A DNA stretch of 31,846 nucleotides, taken from positions 1 through 31,846 of the forward strand of contig JAEDIN010000010.1 of the NCBI GenBank assembly GCA_016292445.1, in the 5' to 3' direction. This stretch comes from Oscillospiraceae bacterium (GTDB taxonomy: Bacteria; Bacillota; Clostridia; Oscillospirales; Oscillospiraceae). The notes beneath the pieces are model-generated. The model saw only the letters and a list, made by a program, of their open reading frames with translations. It did not search any database and was not told where the DNA came from. Position 1 is the stretch's first letter. Every line of letters starts with the position of its first letter. The translations under genes were made by a program, and so were the position numbers. Positions 7,263 to 15,448 of the stretch are shown one piece after another.

Positions 7263-8615
7263 TCATTTAAGCAGCTTTAACGCGTCGGAAATTTCGTCAA
7301 ATTTCATGCTGTGCGACGCTTTGACCAGCACCGTATCGCCCTTTTCAATCAGCTCCGGCAGTCCGGTTATCAGCTCTGCGTTAGTATCAAAGTGCAGGGA
7401 GCTGATTTCCTCGGCGGCAGTACAGGTGTTTTTGGAAAGCTCGCCGACCGTAAGCAGCATATCTACGCCGTTATCCGAGGCATATTTGCCGACCTTGGCG
7501 TGAAGCTCCGCCTTATTCTCACCCATTTCAAGCATATCACCGAGAATGCAGACCTTGCGTCCATCGACTGATTTGAGGGAATCAACTGCGCACATGACGG
7601 AATCGGGATTTGCGTTATAACAGTCATCAATGAGCGTTATAAAGCCCGTATCGCAGACATTTGCCCTGCGGCCTACCGTTTCATAGGCGGCTATACCGGC
7701 AGCTATCTGTGCATTGCTAAGCCCCATCGCCAAACCGACTGCCGCACCCTCCAATGCCGCATAAACCATGTGGCTGCCATAAGACGATACTTTGACCGGT
7801 ATTCGTCTGTCACCGCTTACAATGTCGCAGGAAAGCCCCGAAAGGCTGTCGCTGAGAATGTTCTCCGCTTTTACATCGGCATTATCCTTTGTCCCATACA
7901 AGACCTTGTTCTGGCGGCAATCAAGCTTTGCAAGCAGATCATCGTCGGCATTTAGAAAAACAGTGCCGTCATCGGGCATGAAGTCAAGCATCTCGGCCTT
8001 TGCCTTCAGAACACCGTTTCTGTCGTGCAGCCGCTCCAAATGAGCGTGCCCTATAAGCGTGTACACCGCCATCGTGGGTCTTACCATCTTGGCAAGGCGG
8101 CTCATTTCGCCGAAATCGGATATGCCCATCTCGATAACGGCGACCTCGTGCTCAGGCTCGATTCTGAATATTGTGAGCGGAACTCCAAGCTCGTTATTGA
8201 GGTTTTTCTCGGTTTTAAGAACATTATATTTTTGTGAGAGCACCGACGCGATCATTTCCTTTGCGGTGGTCTTACCAACACTGCCGGCTATGCCGATTAC
8301 GGGAATGTCAAAGCGTTTGCGGTAGTTTTCCGCAAGGATTTTCAGTGCCGCGGCAACATCGGGAACGATGATAACCGTGCCGCTTATATCTTCCGGCAGT
8401 TTTTCGGCAATGCAGCAAACTGCGCCGAGTTCAAAAGCTTTGCCGATATAGTCGTGGCCGTCTACATGCTCGCCCTTTAAGGCTGCAAACATGTAGCCGT
8501 TTTCGACCTTGCGGCTGTCTATCGTGACCCCAAGTATCTCGCTGTCTAAGCCTTGCGTACCGTAAAGCTTGCCGTTTACTATCTCGGCTGCCTGCTTAAC
8601 GCTTATTCCTCTCAT
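7263..8615 (-). CDS. murF: UDP-MurNAc-tripeptide--D-alanyl-D-alanine ligase
   Basis: MurF adds the D-Ala-D-Ala dipeptide, made by the Ddl encoded just upstream, to UDP-MurNAc-tripeptide in the cytoplasm. The N-terminal domain has TIDSRKVENGYMFAALKGE, the ATPase loop is GIAGSVGKTTAKEM, and the central domain has EMGISDFGEMSRL and GHAHLERLHDRNGVLKAK, with DDCYNANPDS near the third domain; all are typical of MurF. Length of 450 residues fits. The start at 8615 is chosen over one 42 nt upstream because its ATG overlaps the ddl stop (ATGA) and has GGAG ahead of it; the longer form would add a non-conserved tail. Operon with ddl. It lies far from the other mur genes. Confidence 0.95.
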   Translation of the reverse strand: MRGISVKQAAEIVNGKLYGTQGLDSEILGVTIDSRKVENGYMFAALKGEHVDGHDYIGKAFELGAVCCIAEKLPEDISGTVIIVPDVAAALKILAENYRKRFDIPVIGIAGSVGKTTAKEMIASVLSQKYNVLKTEKNLNNELGVPLTIFRIEPEHEVAVIEMGISDFGEMSRLAKMVRPTMAVYTLIGHAHLERLHDRNGVLKAKAEMLDFMPDDGTVFLNADDDLLAKLDCRQNKVLYGTKDNADVKAENILSDSLSGLSCDIVSGDRRIPVKVSSYGSHMVYAALEGAAVGLAMGLSNAQIAAGIAAYETVGRRANVCDTGFITLIDDCYNANPDSVMCAVDSLKSVDGRKVCILGDMLEMGENKAELHAKVGKYASDNGVDMLLTVGELSKNTCTAAEEISSLHFDTNAELITGLPELIEKGDTVLVKASHSMKFDEISDALKLLK

Positions 8616-9643
8616 TTTTCGTACTTCTCCATGGAAACGGCAATTATCCTTTCGCAAAGCTCGGGGAAGCTCATGCCAAGCTCACGCGCCATCTGCGGCA
8701 CAAGACTTGTAGGGGTCATGCCGGGAAGCGTGTTCGCCTCAAGGCAGTAGATCTCGCCATCTGTGTCATCCATGAGGAAGTCAGCGCGGAAATACACATC
8801 TATCATGAGTGCCGTCGCAACACGCTCAGCAAGGCGCTGAAGCCTGTCGGTATCCTCTGCGCTAATTTCAGCCGGACATATCTCCTCGGTAAGTCCTGCC
8901 TGATACTTGTTTTTATAGTCATACCAACCGTTTTTGGGGATTATCTCAATGACCGGCATTGCTTTGCCGTCAAGAACTCCTACGGTAAATTCCCTACCCT
9001 TTACATATTTTTCAACCAGAACATGGGACTCGTATTTAAACGCGAAATCAAGTGCCGCATCGTATTCGTCACGGCTCCTGACAATGGATGTTCCTACACT
9101 CGAACCGCCGGAGCAGGGTTTTACCACACAGGGGAAGCCTACATCATCATACCTTTCGGTGTTTTTTTCAAGGACTATTCCTGTCGGAGTGGGTATGCCG
9201 TTTGCTCTGAACATTATCTTGGAAAGCTCTTTGTTCATTGCAATTGCACTACCGAGGTAGCCGCTGCCGGTGTATTTTACGCCGTGCATATCGAGCGTTG
9301 CCTGAATCTTTCCGTCCTCACCGTCCTGACCGTGGAGCGCAAGAAAGCAAATATCCGCCGCTCGGCATATCTCAATGACATTTTTACCAATTCTTGAACC
9401 GTCACCGTCGGCAAGCAGCTTCTCTACATCCGGAGTTTCCTCCTTGACGGAGTATTCTATATCCTGCTGCTCCTGCTCGAACAGCTCCTTGGGGTCGTTA
9501 TATTCGCCTTCGTAACCGTAAAACAGGTCAACCAGCACGACCTTATGTCCCATTTCGCGCAGTGCTCTTGCCGCATTAGTTCCGCTCGTGATGGAAACAT
9601 CTCTTTCGCTCGACAGTCCGCCGCATATTACCGCTATATTCAT
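8612..9643 (-). CDS. ddl: D-alanine--D-alanine ligase
   Basis: This cytoplasmic ATP-grasp enzyme joins two D-alanines for peptidoglycan. The 343-residue protein begins with the N-terminal signature IAVICGGLSSERDVSITSG, has LALHGQDGEDGKIQ and GSGYLGSAIAMNK, the ATP-grasp VVKPCSGGSSVGTS, and the C-terminal magnesium site EANTLPGMTPTSLVPQ. The omega loop reads GWYDYKNKYQAG; the tyrosine there is the mark of D-Ala-D-Ala ligases, whereas D-Ala-D-Lac enzymes of vancomycin-resistant bacteria have phenylalanine. The ATG has AGGAGG 7 nt ahead. It is the first gene of a two-gene operon with murF, with an overlap of 4 nt. Confidence 0.95.
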   Translation of the reverse strand: MNIAVICGGLSSERDVSITSGTNAARALREMGHKVVLVDLFYGYEGEYNDPKELFEQEQQDIEYSVKEETPDVEKLLADGDGSRIGKNVIEICRAADICFLALHGQDGEDGKIQATLDMHGVKYTGSGYLGSAIAMNKELSKIMFRANGIPTPTGIVLEKNTERYDDVGFPCVVKPCSGGSSVGTSIVRSRDEYDAALDFAFKYESHVLVEKYVKGREFTVGVLDGKAMPVIEIIPKNGWYDYKNKYQAGLTEEICPAEISAEDTDRLQRLAERVATALMIDVYFRADFLMDDTDGEIYCLEANTLPGMTPTSLVPQMARELGMSFPELCERIIAVSMEKYEK

Positions 9644-9669
9644 AACGACACCTCCTAACTATAATTTGG

Positions 9670-9698
9670 AGTATACCACAGCACACCACCGAGGGCAA
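9670..9698 (-). promoter_or_regulatory. Promoter of ddl-murF
   Basis: On the minus strand a weak -35 TTGCCC (9698-9693) precedes a 17-nt spacer and a -10 TATACT (9675-9670). The spacer ends in TGG, so this is an extended -10. It lies about 27 nt ahead of the ddl ATG. Confidence 0.6.
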
Positions 9699-9718
9699 AT
9701 ATATATTTTAAAAAAGTA

Positions 9719-9747
9719 GTGCAAGAGACAAAGTATTATGTTATAAT
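9719..9747 (+). promoter_or_regulatory. Promoter of the exonuclease gene
   Basis: A consensus TATAAT at 9742-9747 lies 34 nt ahead of the start at 9782. The matching -35 position (GTGCAA, 9719-9724) is weak. It is divergent from the ddl promoter. Confidence 0.5.
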
Positions 9748-9781
9748 ATCGATTTGTAATATGAAACAAGGATGATCAGCT

Positions 9782-10765
9782 ATGAATTATATCGTGGTCG
9801 ATTTGGAGTGGAATCAGGCTATGAGCTCCAAATCCTCCGTATTTAACAAGCTCCCTATTAAATTGCGCGGAGAAATAATTGAAATAGGCGCTGTCAAGCT
9901 CGACGAGAATATGCAGCCTGCCGAGGAGTTCACCATAGATGTTAAACCCGTGTACTTCAAGCGTATGCATTACAAGGTTAAAAAGCTCACCGGCTTTGAC
10001 AAGGAGCGCCTTGCAAAGGGCTACAGCTTCCGTGACGCTTTTGAAAAGTTCCGTGAGTGGTGCGGTGAGGATGTCACCTTCCTCACATGGGGCTGCGATG
10101 ACCGCGGCATTATGGAGCAAAACATTATTATTCACGACCTTGATTGGGATTGGATAGCCGATTGGATCAATTTGCAGCTTATATATAATATGCAGACCGA
10201 CGGAGACAAAAATCAGAAATCGCTTGCAACTGCCATGGAGCATTTTAATATCGAGCAGACAAGAGTTGCTCACGATGCCCTCGGCGACGCATATAACACT
10301 GCATTGGTCTGTACAAAGCTCGACATTGCGCAGGGTCTTGCGCAATACGAGGATGCGTCAAGAATGCTCTCTCTGCGCACACATAAGCAGCAATCCAATG
10401 AGAACAAAGGTCCCGAACCGCTGGAGCATATGGTTTTTCCCGGATATATCAGCAAATCGGAGGCTTTCGCTGACTCTGAGCTTATAAATCTCCCCTGCCC
10501 CGACTGCGGCAAGGAGCTTTCGTGCCAGCGTTGGATCAATCAGGGTGATCAGCGGTATATGAACATATACACCTGCCCCGATTGCGGCAGTTACCTGCTT
10601 CGGCTTAAATTCCGTAAGCACGAGGACAACACCTGGGCGGCAAACAGGCTTGTTTATAAGGCCGATGACGATATGCTTGACTTTTACAGGAGCAAGGCCG
10701 TTCTTTCGCGCCGACGCGGCAGGGGCCATGCCACAAAGAAAAACAGACCTGCAAACAAGCAGTAA
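9782..10765 (+). CDS. DEDDh 3'-5' exonuclease with C-terminal zinc ribbon
   Basis: A 327-residue protein whose first 180 residues form an RNase T/DnaQ-like exonuclease: D7 and E9 (VVDLEWN), D106 or D107 (WGCDDRG), and H164 with D169 (VAHDALGDAYNTA) make the DEDDh metal-ion and base set. This resembles the KapD/ERI-1-type exonucleases rather than a polymerase proofreading subunit. A zinc ribbon follows at 239-268 (CPDCGK ... CPDCGS), and a basic tail of RRRGRGHATKKNR ends the protein, so it may bind RNA or DNA. The natural substrate is unknown. AAGGA precedes the ATG. It stands alone between two divergent/convergent minus genes, ending at a strong terminator. Confidence 0.85.
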   Translation: MNYIVVDLEWNQAMSSKSSVFNKLPIKLRGEIIEIGAVKLDENMQPAEEFTIDVKPVYFKRMHYKVKKLTGFDKERLAKGYSFRDAFEKFREWCGEDVTFLTWGCDDRGIMEQNIIIHDLDWDWIADWINLQLIYNMQTDGDKNQKSLATAMEHFNIEQTRVAHDALGDAYNTALVCTKLDIAQGLAQYEDASRMLSLRTHKQQSNENKGPEPLEHMVFPGYISKSEAFADSELINLPCPDCGKELSCQRWINQGDQRYMNIYTCPDCGSYLLRLKFRKHEDNTWAANRLVYKADDDMLDFYRSKAVLSRRRGRGHATKKNRPANKQ

Positions 10766-10795
10766 AAAACCGTGAGGAAATCCTCACGGTTTTTT
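10764..10795. terminator. Bidirectional terminator after the exonuclease
   Basis: A 14-bp perfect stem (10764-10777 with 10782-10795) with a 4-nt AAAT loop carries A and T runs at its base. It is shared with the deacetylase gene on the minus strand, whose stop codon lies 3 nt away. Confidence 0.9.
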
Positions 10796-10797
10796 CA

Positions 10798-12243
10798 TTA
10801 TAAACTCGGCACGGGTGTGGGCCTTGCGCTGTCGATAACGGTTTTTGCGTCGATAAGATTCTTAATCAGATTGGGCGAATGATACAGCCTGTAACCGTCA
10901 AGGTTTATTCTGCCTTGGCGCATATAACCGTCATGAATCTGCACCCAATAATCCGTTGAGGCATCAACATTACAGAAAATGCGGAAGCCTGCATCGCGCA
11001 TAGTCTGATACTTAGCGCCCTGATATTCCTCAACTCCGGCAATATCCTCACCGAAGGGATAAATCAGAACATCGGTATCGCCGACAATGGGCTGCACCTG
11101 CTTCTCCCACTTGTTTACATCACTTGCAAGATTTGCGGCGGTGCAGCTGCCGTAACCGAAATGAGCATAGCTGTGGGATGCAATGACCCAGCCTTGCTTT
11201 TTTATAGCCTCGGATACAGCCTTTGCTTGCTCAACCTCTTTGTTGTATTCCTCGGCGGACAGCTTATTTTTCCAATCGGGATGGGTGTGATATCCAAATA
11301 CTCCCTCATAACCGGTTACGCCGAGGATGCCCCTTGCACCGCGATAAGAGAAGTCAGGATGCTTTTCAATGAAATCCTCAAGCAACGGGAGCACATCATA
11401 GCTGCCGGTCACAAGAGTGCCGTCTTTTTCGTAATACTCATTAGTGACCTTTCCATCCTTGCCGATGACCAACTTATGCGCAAAACCGTCAGACTTTTCA
11501 TCGGCATAGCCGTCACCGTCGCCGTCGGTCATGTAATTATAGTAGTTTACATCGTCAACGGATAGCACAAAAGGCTTTTTGCCCTCGGGAAGGTAAATAT
11601 CGCCCTGCTGATAAACCGTCTTTCCGTCTTCTGTTTTGACCTGCTTTATCATATCATGAATATCGACGAGCACATAGCCCCTTGTGTACATCTGATCCAT
11701 GATGGCGTTAAACTCGCTTATTGTCGTCATGTAAAGATTATAACCGTCGGTATCCTCATCGCCGTCAAAAGCTCTGTCGGTATCGGCTATAAGGCTGTGG
11801 AAGAATATGTGCGGCACATGGGTCGTATCCTCCCAGCGAACGCACCGGGATTTATTCGCCTCGAGCTCCTGCTTATATGCCGAGCAATCCTCGGCATTTT
11901 CATACGCCGCCTCATATTCGGCTACAAGTGCAAGGGCCTTATCATAGTCATATGACGCAGCAAGCCTGTCGGTCTGCTTTTTAAGTCCTGAGGCTGTCTT
12001 GGGCAGTTGATTACCTGTAACCTTCGAGATAACGGTTTTACGTTCGGACACTAACGGATCGGTATTCTGCTCGCCGCTGTCGCCCACTCCGCTGCATGAG
12101 CGAACGCTGAAGGTAAGTGCAAGCATCATTACTGTTAGAATGGCAAAGCAAAACACGGCGACCTTTTTAGGTCCGAATATGTCCAACAATGCAGCCCAAA
12201 AGCGCTGCAGTTTCTGTAAAAAGCTTGTTTTCAGCCCATTCAT
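10798..12243 (-). CDS. Membrane-anchored polysaccharide deacetylase (NodB/CE4 fold)
   Basis: This 481-residue protein has a short basic N-terminus, one membrane helix at about 28-47 and a large extracellular part. The NodB catalytic motifs are present: LSVDDVNYY (D230, D231) and ASHSYAHFGYG (H357, H361), with YRGARGILGV and LIYPFGEDI at the later motif positions. A helical stalk lies at about 80-135. Substrate is not shown by the sequence; CE4 enzymes remove acetyl groups from GlcNAc or related sugars in peptidoglycan or other wall polymers. The ATG at 12243 is chosen over an in-frame GTG five codons upstream because GGTGAG lies 6 nt ahead of it. An acidic loop at 240-249 looks like a calcium-binding motif. 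Confidence 0.85.
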   Translation of the reverse strand: MNGLKTSFLQKLQRFWAALLDIFGPKKVAVFCFAILTVMMLALTFSVRSCSGVGDSGEQNTDPLVSERKTVISKVTGNQLPKTASGLKKQTDRLAASYDYDKALALVAEYEAAYENAEDCSAYKQELEANKSRCVRWEDTTHVPHIFFHSLIADTDRAFDGDEDTDGYNLYMTTISEFNAIMDQMYTRGYVLVDIHDMIKQVKTEDGKTVYQQGDIYLPEGKKPFVLSVDDVNYYNYMTDGDGDGYADEKSDGFAHKLVIGKDGKVTNEYYEKDGTLVTGSYDVLPLLEDFIEKHPDFSYRGARGILGVTGYEGVFGYHTHPDWKNKLSAEEYNKEVEQAKAVSEAIKKQGWVIASHSYAHFGYGSCTAANLASDVNKWEKQVQPIVGDTDVLIYPFGEDIAGVEEYQGAKYQTMRDAGFRIFCNVDASTDYWVQIHDGYMRQGRINLDGYRLYHSPNLIKNLIDAKTVIDSARPTPVPSL

Positions 12244-12285
12244 CGTTAACTCACCCACCTTTTTTATCTATATATTCTGTATGGT

Positions 12286-12315
12286 ATATTAACACATGCT
12301 ATCTAAAATGAGCAA
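12286..12315 (-). promoter_or_regulatory. Possible promoter of the deacetylase
   Basis: On the minus strand TTGCTC (12315-12310), an 18-nt spacer, and TAATAT (12291-12286) lie about 45 nt ahead of the start. Both boxes are imperfect. No terminator for the upstream ribF is evident in this gap. Confidence 0.35.
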
Positions 12316-12332
12316 TACATTATTGAAATAAT

Positions 12333-13235
12333 TCACGGATTTTTGGCAAAATAAGCCCTTGCTTCTTCCGCGTCACGCTTTATTTGTTCTCCGAGACTCG
12401 ATATATCGTCAAATTTTCTCTCGTCACGCAGGAAGCTGAAAAACTCCACCCTCGCCTGTTTGTCATAAAGATTACCGTCAAAATCGAGAATGAAGCTCTC
12501 CACGCTGACGGCGCCGGCGTCACTCACGGTGGGTCTTACGCCGACATTGGTTACGGAGATATGCTCAGAGCCGTCGTCAAGAATGACCTTTGCGGCGTAA
12601 ACACCGTGTCGGGGAATTATAACTCCCTCGGGTATTTTCATATTTATAGTAGGAGTACCCATTTTTGTGCCGAGATGGTAGCCGGAGCGAACAGTATCCG
12701 ACAGCATATGGGGGTGGCCGAGATACTCGTTTGCCTTTTCAATCTCGCCGTTTTGAATGAGCTTGCGGATCTCGGTAGAGCTTACGACAATGCCGTCTCT
12801 GCACACGGGCTCAATAATATCGCAGCCTACACCCTTTTCAACACAATACTCCTTGAGTCGAGGTGCAGTGCCGAGCCCCTTGTAGCCAAAGCAAAAATCA
12901 TGCCCGACAACGAGCCATGCTATATCAAGTTCATTGATAAGCTCATCGATAAATTCACGCCAATCCATGCGCATGACCTTTTGGTTGAAGTGAATGAAAA
13001 CGACATTGTCGATGCCGAAGCAGCGATTAATAATGTCCTTTCTGCCGATCGCGCTGTTTATAAGCGGAACCTCGGCGTTGAAAACAAGCGTATCGGGGTG
13101 AACATCGAAAGTAAGAACAGACGGCATAGCGTCTATTTCCGCGGCACGCTGTTTTGTTTTGTCAAGAAGTGCGGCATGACCTATATGCACGCCGTCAAAG
13201 AAGCCAAGAGCCATCGCTCTTTTTCTATCTGTCAT
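12333..13235 (-). CDS. ribF: Bifunctional riboflavin kinase / FAD synthetase
   Basis: This enzyme phosphorylates riboflavin to FMN and adenylates FMN to FAD. The N-terminal nucleotidyltransferase domain carries GFFDGVHIGH with the HIGH motif, and VVGHDFCFGYKGLG, and the C-terminal flavokinase domain has MGTPTINMKIPEG and GVYAAKV. Length is 300 residues. The ATG at 13235 is chosen because GAGG lies 6 nt ahead, whereas the longer form would start with TTG over the truB stop. It begins 1 nt after that stop. It is the last gene of the rimP operon. The N-terminus is short by about 15-20 residues compared with most RibF proteins, which usually begin with a strand before GxFDG. Confidence 0.93.
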   Translation of the reverse strand: MTDRKRAMALGFFDGVHIGHAALLDKTKQRAAEIDAMPSVLTFDVHPDTLVFNAEVPLINSAIGRKDIINRCFGIDNVVFIHFNQKVMRMDWREFIDELINELDIAWLVVGHDFCFGYKGLGTAPRLKEYCVEKGVGCDIIEPVCRDGIVVSSTEIRKLIQNGEIEKANEYLGHPHMLSDTVRSGYHLGTKMGTPTINMKIPEGVIIPRHGVYAAKVILDDGSEHISVTNVGVRPTVSDAGAVSVESFILDFDGNLYDKQARVEFFSFLRDERKFDDISSLGEQIKRDAEEARAYFAKNP

Positions 13236-13236
13236 A

Positions 13237-14106
13237 TCAAACCTCAAAGAAGCTTTTTATAGTCTTTAGTAAGTTATCCTTCACCTCGGCGAGCAGCAAA
13301 AACTCGCCGCTTTCGGAATACACCCTGTATGTGCCGTCGGCAGACTTTGTTTTTATTGTGTTTCCGTTGCGGAGCTTTTTTTCCTCAAATTCGTTAACGG
13401 TAAGATCAGGCTTATCGGAAAACAGCGTATCCACAGGAATTATAATGCCGTCAAGCTCGCCCAAATCGGCGGCAGCCTGAATCTGCTCCATCGTATGAGC
13501 CTGCGCTATGGAAAACGCTCCGGCTTTTACTCGCCGCAAACTGCTCATACATCCGCCGCAGCCGAGTTTATCGCCAATATCGCTGCACAATGTTCTGATA
13601 TAAGTACCTTTGGAGCAATGTATATCAAGGATATAATCGCACTTATCTTCGCCTACAAGCTCAAGCTTGCTGATGGTTACTTTGCGCGGCCTGCGTTCAA
13701 CGATCTCGCCCCGTCTTGCAAGCTCATACAGCTTTTTACCGTTTATCTTTATAGCCGAGTACATGGGCGGTATCTGGCTTATTTCGCCGAGAAATCCATT
13801 TGCCGCGGCGATAAATTCGTCCTTTGACGGAAGAGCCTCACAGGTATTTAGAACATTGCCGGTGGTATCCTGCGTATCGGTAGAAACACCGAGCCGCAGT
13901 CCGGCTATATATTCCTTGCTGTCTGCTTCGGCAAATTCAACAGCCCGTGTCGCCCTGCCTACAAACACGACAAGCAGACCTGTTGCCATAGGGTCAAGCG
14001 TTCCGGAGTGACCTATTCTCCGTTCACGGAGAATACCGCGCAGCTTGCCGACAACATCGTGACTTGTCCAGCCGCAGGGTTTATCTACAAGTATTATTCC
14101 GTTCAT
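13237..14106 (-). CDS. truB: tRNA pseudouridine(55) synthase
   Basis: TruB converts U55 of tRNA to pseudouridine. The 289-residue protein starts MNGIILVDKPCGWTSHDVV and carries the catalytic motif GHSGTLDPMATG with its aspartate, then QIPPMYSAIKINGKKLYELAR and CSKGTYIRTLCSDIG, in the family order. A PUA-like C-terminal region of about 60 residues follows. Two starts are possible: ATG at 14106 overlaps the nrnA stop by 4 nt (ATGA) and gives the family-typical N-terminus; an ATG two codons upstream at 14112 cannot be excluded, as neither has a strong ribosome binding site. Confidence 0.95.
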   Translation of the reverse strand: MNGIILVDKPCGWTSHDVVGKLRGILRERRIGHSGTLDPMATGLLVVFVGRATRAVEFAEADSKEYIAGLRLGVSTDTQDTTGNVLNTCEALPSKDEFIAAANGFLGEISQIPPMYSAIKINGKKLYELARRGEIVERRPRKVTISKLELVGEDKCDYILDIHCSKGTYIRTLCSDIGDKLGCGGCMSSLRRVKAGAFSIAQAHTMEQIQAAADLGELDGIIIPVDTLFSDKPDLTVNEFEEKKLRNGNTIKTKSADGTYRVYSESGEFLLLAEVKDNLLKTIKSFFEV

Positions 14107-15035
14107 GCCCATAGCTTGTCCAGTGCGTCAATGAGCATTTGGCGAACCCTATCTGGTTCTTCGTTTATCGTGCATCCGGAGGCCATTTTGTGCCCGCCGC
14201 CGCCGAACAAGGCGCACAAAGCAGAGCTGTCAAAGCTCGGCTGGGATCTCACTGAGACCTTGCATTTTCCCTTTGCAAGCTCACGGATGACCATGCTTAC
14301 GACACAGCCTTCAACCTTGCCGGGTATGCCGGCAATATCGTCGCAGTCGTTCTCGGTTGCGCCTGCCTTGCTCATCATTTCCTCGGTGACGGTCGCAACA
14401 ACTACCGCACCGTCTTTGTAAAACTCAAGTCCCGAGCATATCATCCCCTCAAGGACAATTCGTGCTCTCGACACCTGACGGAAAAGGTCAAAATTCAGTT
14501 CTCTGACCGCTGCTCCGCAGGACACAAGCTCGCTTGCCGCAGCAAAAGTTTCCGCCGTGACATTTGCATATCTGAAGCATCCGCAGTCGGTTGAAACCGC
14601 CATGTAAAGCAGGCTCGCCTCATCTGGGGTCACATTTTTGCACAGCTCCTTAATTACCTCAAGCACTACCTCGCCACAGGACGACTTTTCCGGGTGCAAA
14701 AGCAGCTCATCGGCATAGTGAGAATTGGTCGGATGATGGTCAATGCAGGCATTAACCGCTCCTTCAAAGCCCAAGGGAAGCATATGCTTTTCCGCAACAT
14801 CGACGGCGACCGTGCAATCATAGCCAAAATTCTCCTCGATATACTGCGAAACATATTTCATATACTTAGGGGTTATATCCGGGTTATTATACAGTGCCGC
14901 TTTTTTGCCGCACCTGTGCAAAGCACTGCACAGTGCCGCCGCGCTTCCGAGGGTGTCACCGTCGGGGCGGACATGGGTCAGCAAAAGTATATTATTGTGG
15001 TTTTTAAGCCATTCGGCACACTCGCGGTAGTTCAT
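14103..15035 (-). CDS. nrnA: DHH/DHHA1 phosphoesterase, NrnA-like
   Basis: This 310-residue protein carries the DHH-family motifs: THVRPDGDTLGSAAAL near residue 20-35, ACIDHHPTN in the middle, and GGGGHKMASGCTI in the DHHA1 domain. NrnA proteins degrade nanoRNA oligonucleotides and dephosphorylate pAp, with manganese bound by the aspartates and histidines. The gene occupies the conserved place between rbfA and truB in Firmicutes, where NrnA-like proteins are standard. Overlaps of 4 nt (ATGA) with rbfA at the start and with truB at the end point to translational coupling. The distinction between nanoRNase and cyclic dinucleotide/pApA hydrolysis cannot be made by eye. Confidence 0.9.
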   Translation of the reverse strand: MNYRECAEWLKNHNNILLLTHVRPDGDTLGSAAALCSALHRCGKKAALYNNPDITPKYMKYVSQYIEENFGYDCTVAVDVAEKHMLPLGFEGAVNACIDHHPTNSHYADELLLHPEKSSCGEVVLEVIKELCKNVTPDEASLLYMAVSTDCGCFRYANVTAETFAAASELVSCGAAVRELNFDLFRQVSRARIVLEGMICSGLEFYKDGAVVVATVTEEMMSKAGATENDCDDIAGIPGKVEGCVVSMVIRELAKGKCKVSVRSQPSFDSSALCALFGGGGHKMASGCTINEEPDRVRQMLIDALDKLWA

Positions 15036-15394
15036 TCTTCTTCCTCGTCATGCTTGATATCAAGATTGCTTATAAGCTCGTTGATATGTGCACCGTACTC
15101 GATGCTGTGGTCAATTTCAAATGTGAGCTCGGGAGTGTTTCTTAGCTTCAGACTGTTGCCCAGCTCGCGGCGAAGCCAGCCGGCTGCGGATTTGAGACCC
15201 TTTTTGAAATCCTTTTCGTTTTGCAGTCCCATAACGGACAGCCAAATCTTTGAGTATTTCAGGTCGCCGGTCGTCTCGACCCTTGTAACACTTATCATCC
15301 CCTGATTTATCCGGGGGTCTTTTATTTCGCGAAGCAGCTTGCTCATAACAAGCTGGATATCGTCATTTGTTCTTGCAAGTTTATTTGAAGGCAT
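15032..15394 (-). CDS. rbfA: 30S ribosome-binding factor A
   Basis: RbfA binds the immature 30S subunit and helps mature 16S rRNA. The 120-residue protein starts MPSNKLARTNDDIQLVMSKL and carries the KH-like motif IKDPRINQGMISVTRVE and later LKLRNTPELTFEIDHSIE, in line with the family length. The start at 15394 has a strong AGGAGG 7 nt ahead; the open frame extends 16 codons upstream but that part is not conserved. Its stop overlaps the next gene start by 4 nt. A 9-bp hairpin lies between this gene and infB. Confidence 0.93.
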   Translation of the reverse strand: MPSNKLARTNDDIQLVMSKLLREIKDPRINQGMISVTRVETTGDLKYSKIWLSVMGLQNEKDFKKGLKSAAGWLRRELGNSLKLRNTPELTFEIDHSIEYGAHINELISNLDIKHDEEEE

Positions 15395-15416
15395 TACTTT
15401 TCCTCCTATCGTCCAA

Positions 15417-15439
15417 TGGGCGGTCAAAAAGACCGCCCA
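15417..15439 (-). repeat. Intercistronic hairpin between infB and rbfA
   Basis: A perfect 9-bp GC-rich inverted repeat (15417-15425 with 15431-15439) with a 5-nt loop. No T run follows on the minus strand, so it is not a normal terminator; it may mark RNA processing or shield mRNA ends between the two genes. Confidence 0.5.
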
Positions 15440-15448
15440 CAAATACTA

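Noticed and set aside
12384..13262. A 292-codon plus-strand frame opposite ribF, and a 312-codon one opposite parE at 4444-5382
   Set aside because: Both are antisense to confidently identified enzymes with conserved motifs, and show no motifs of their own.
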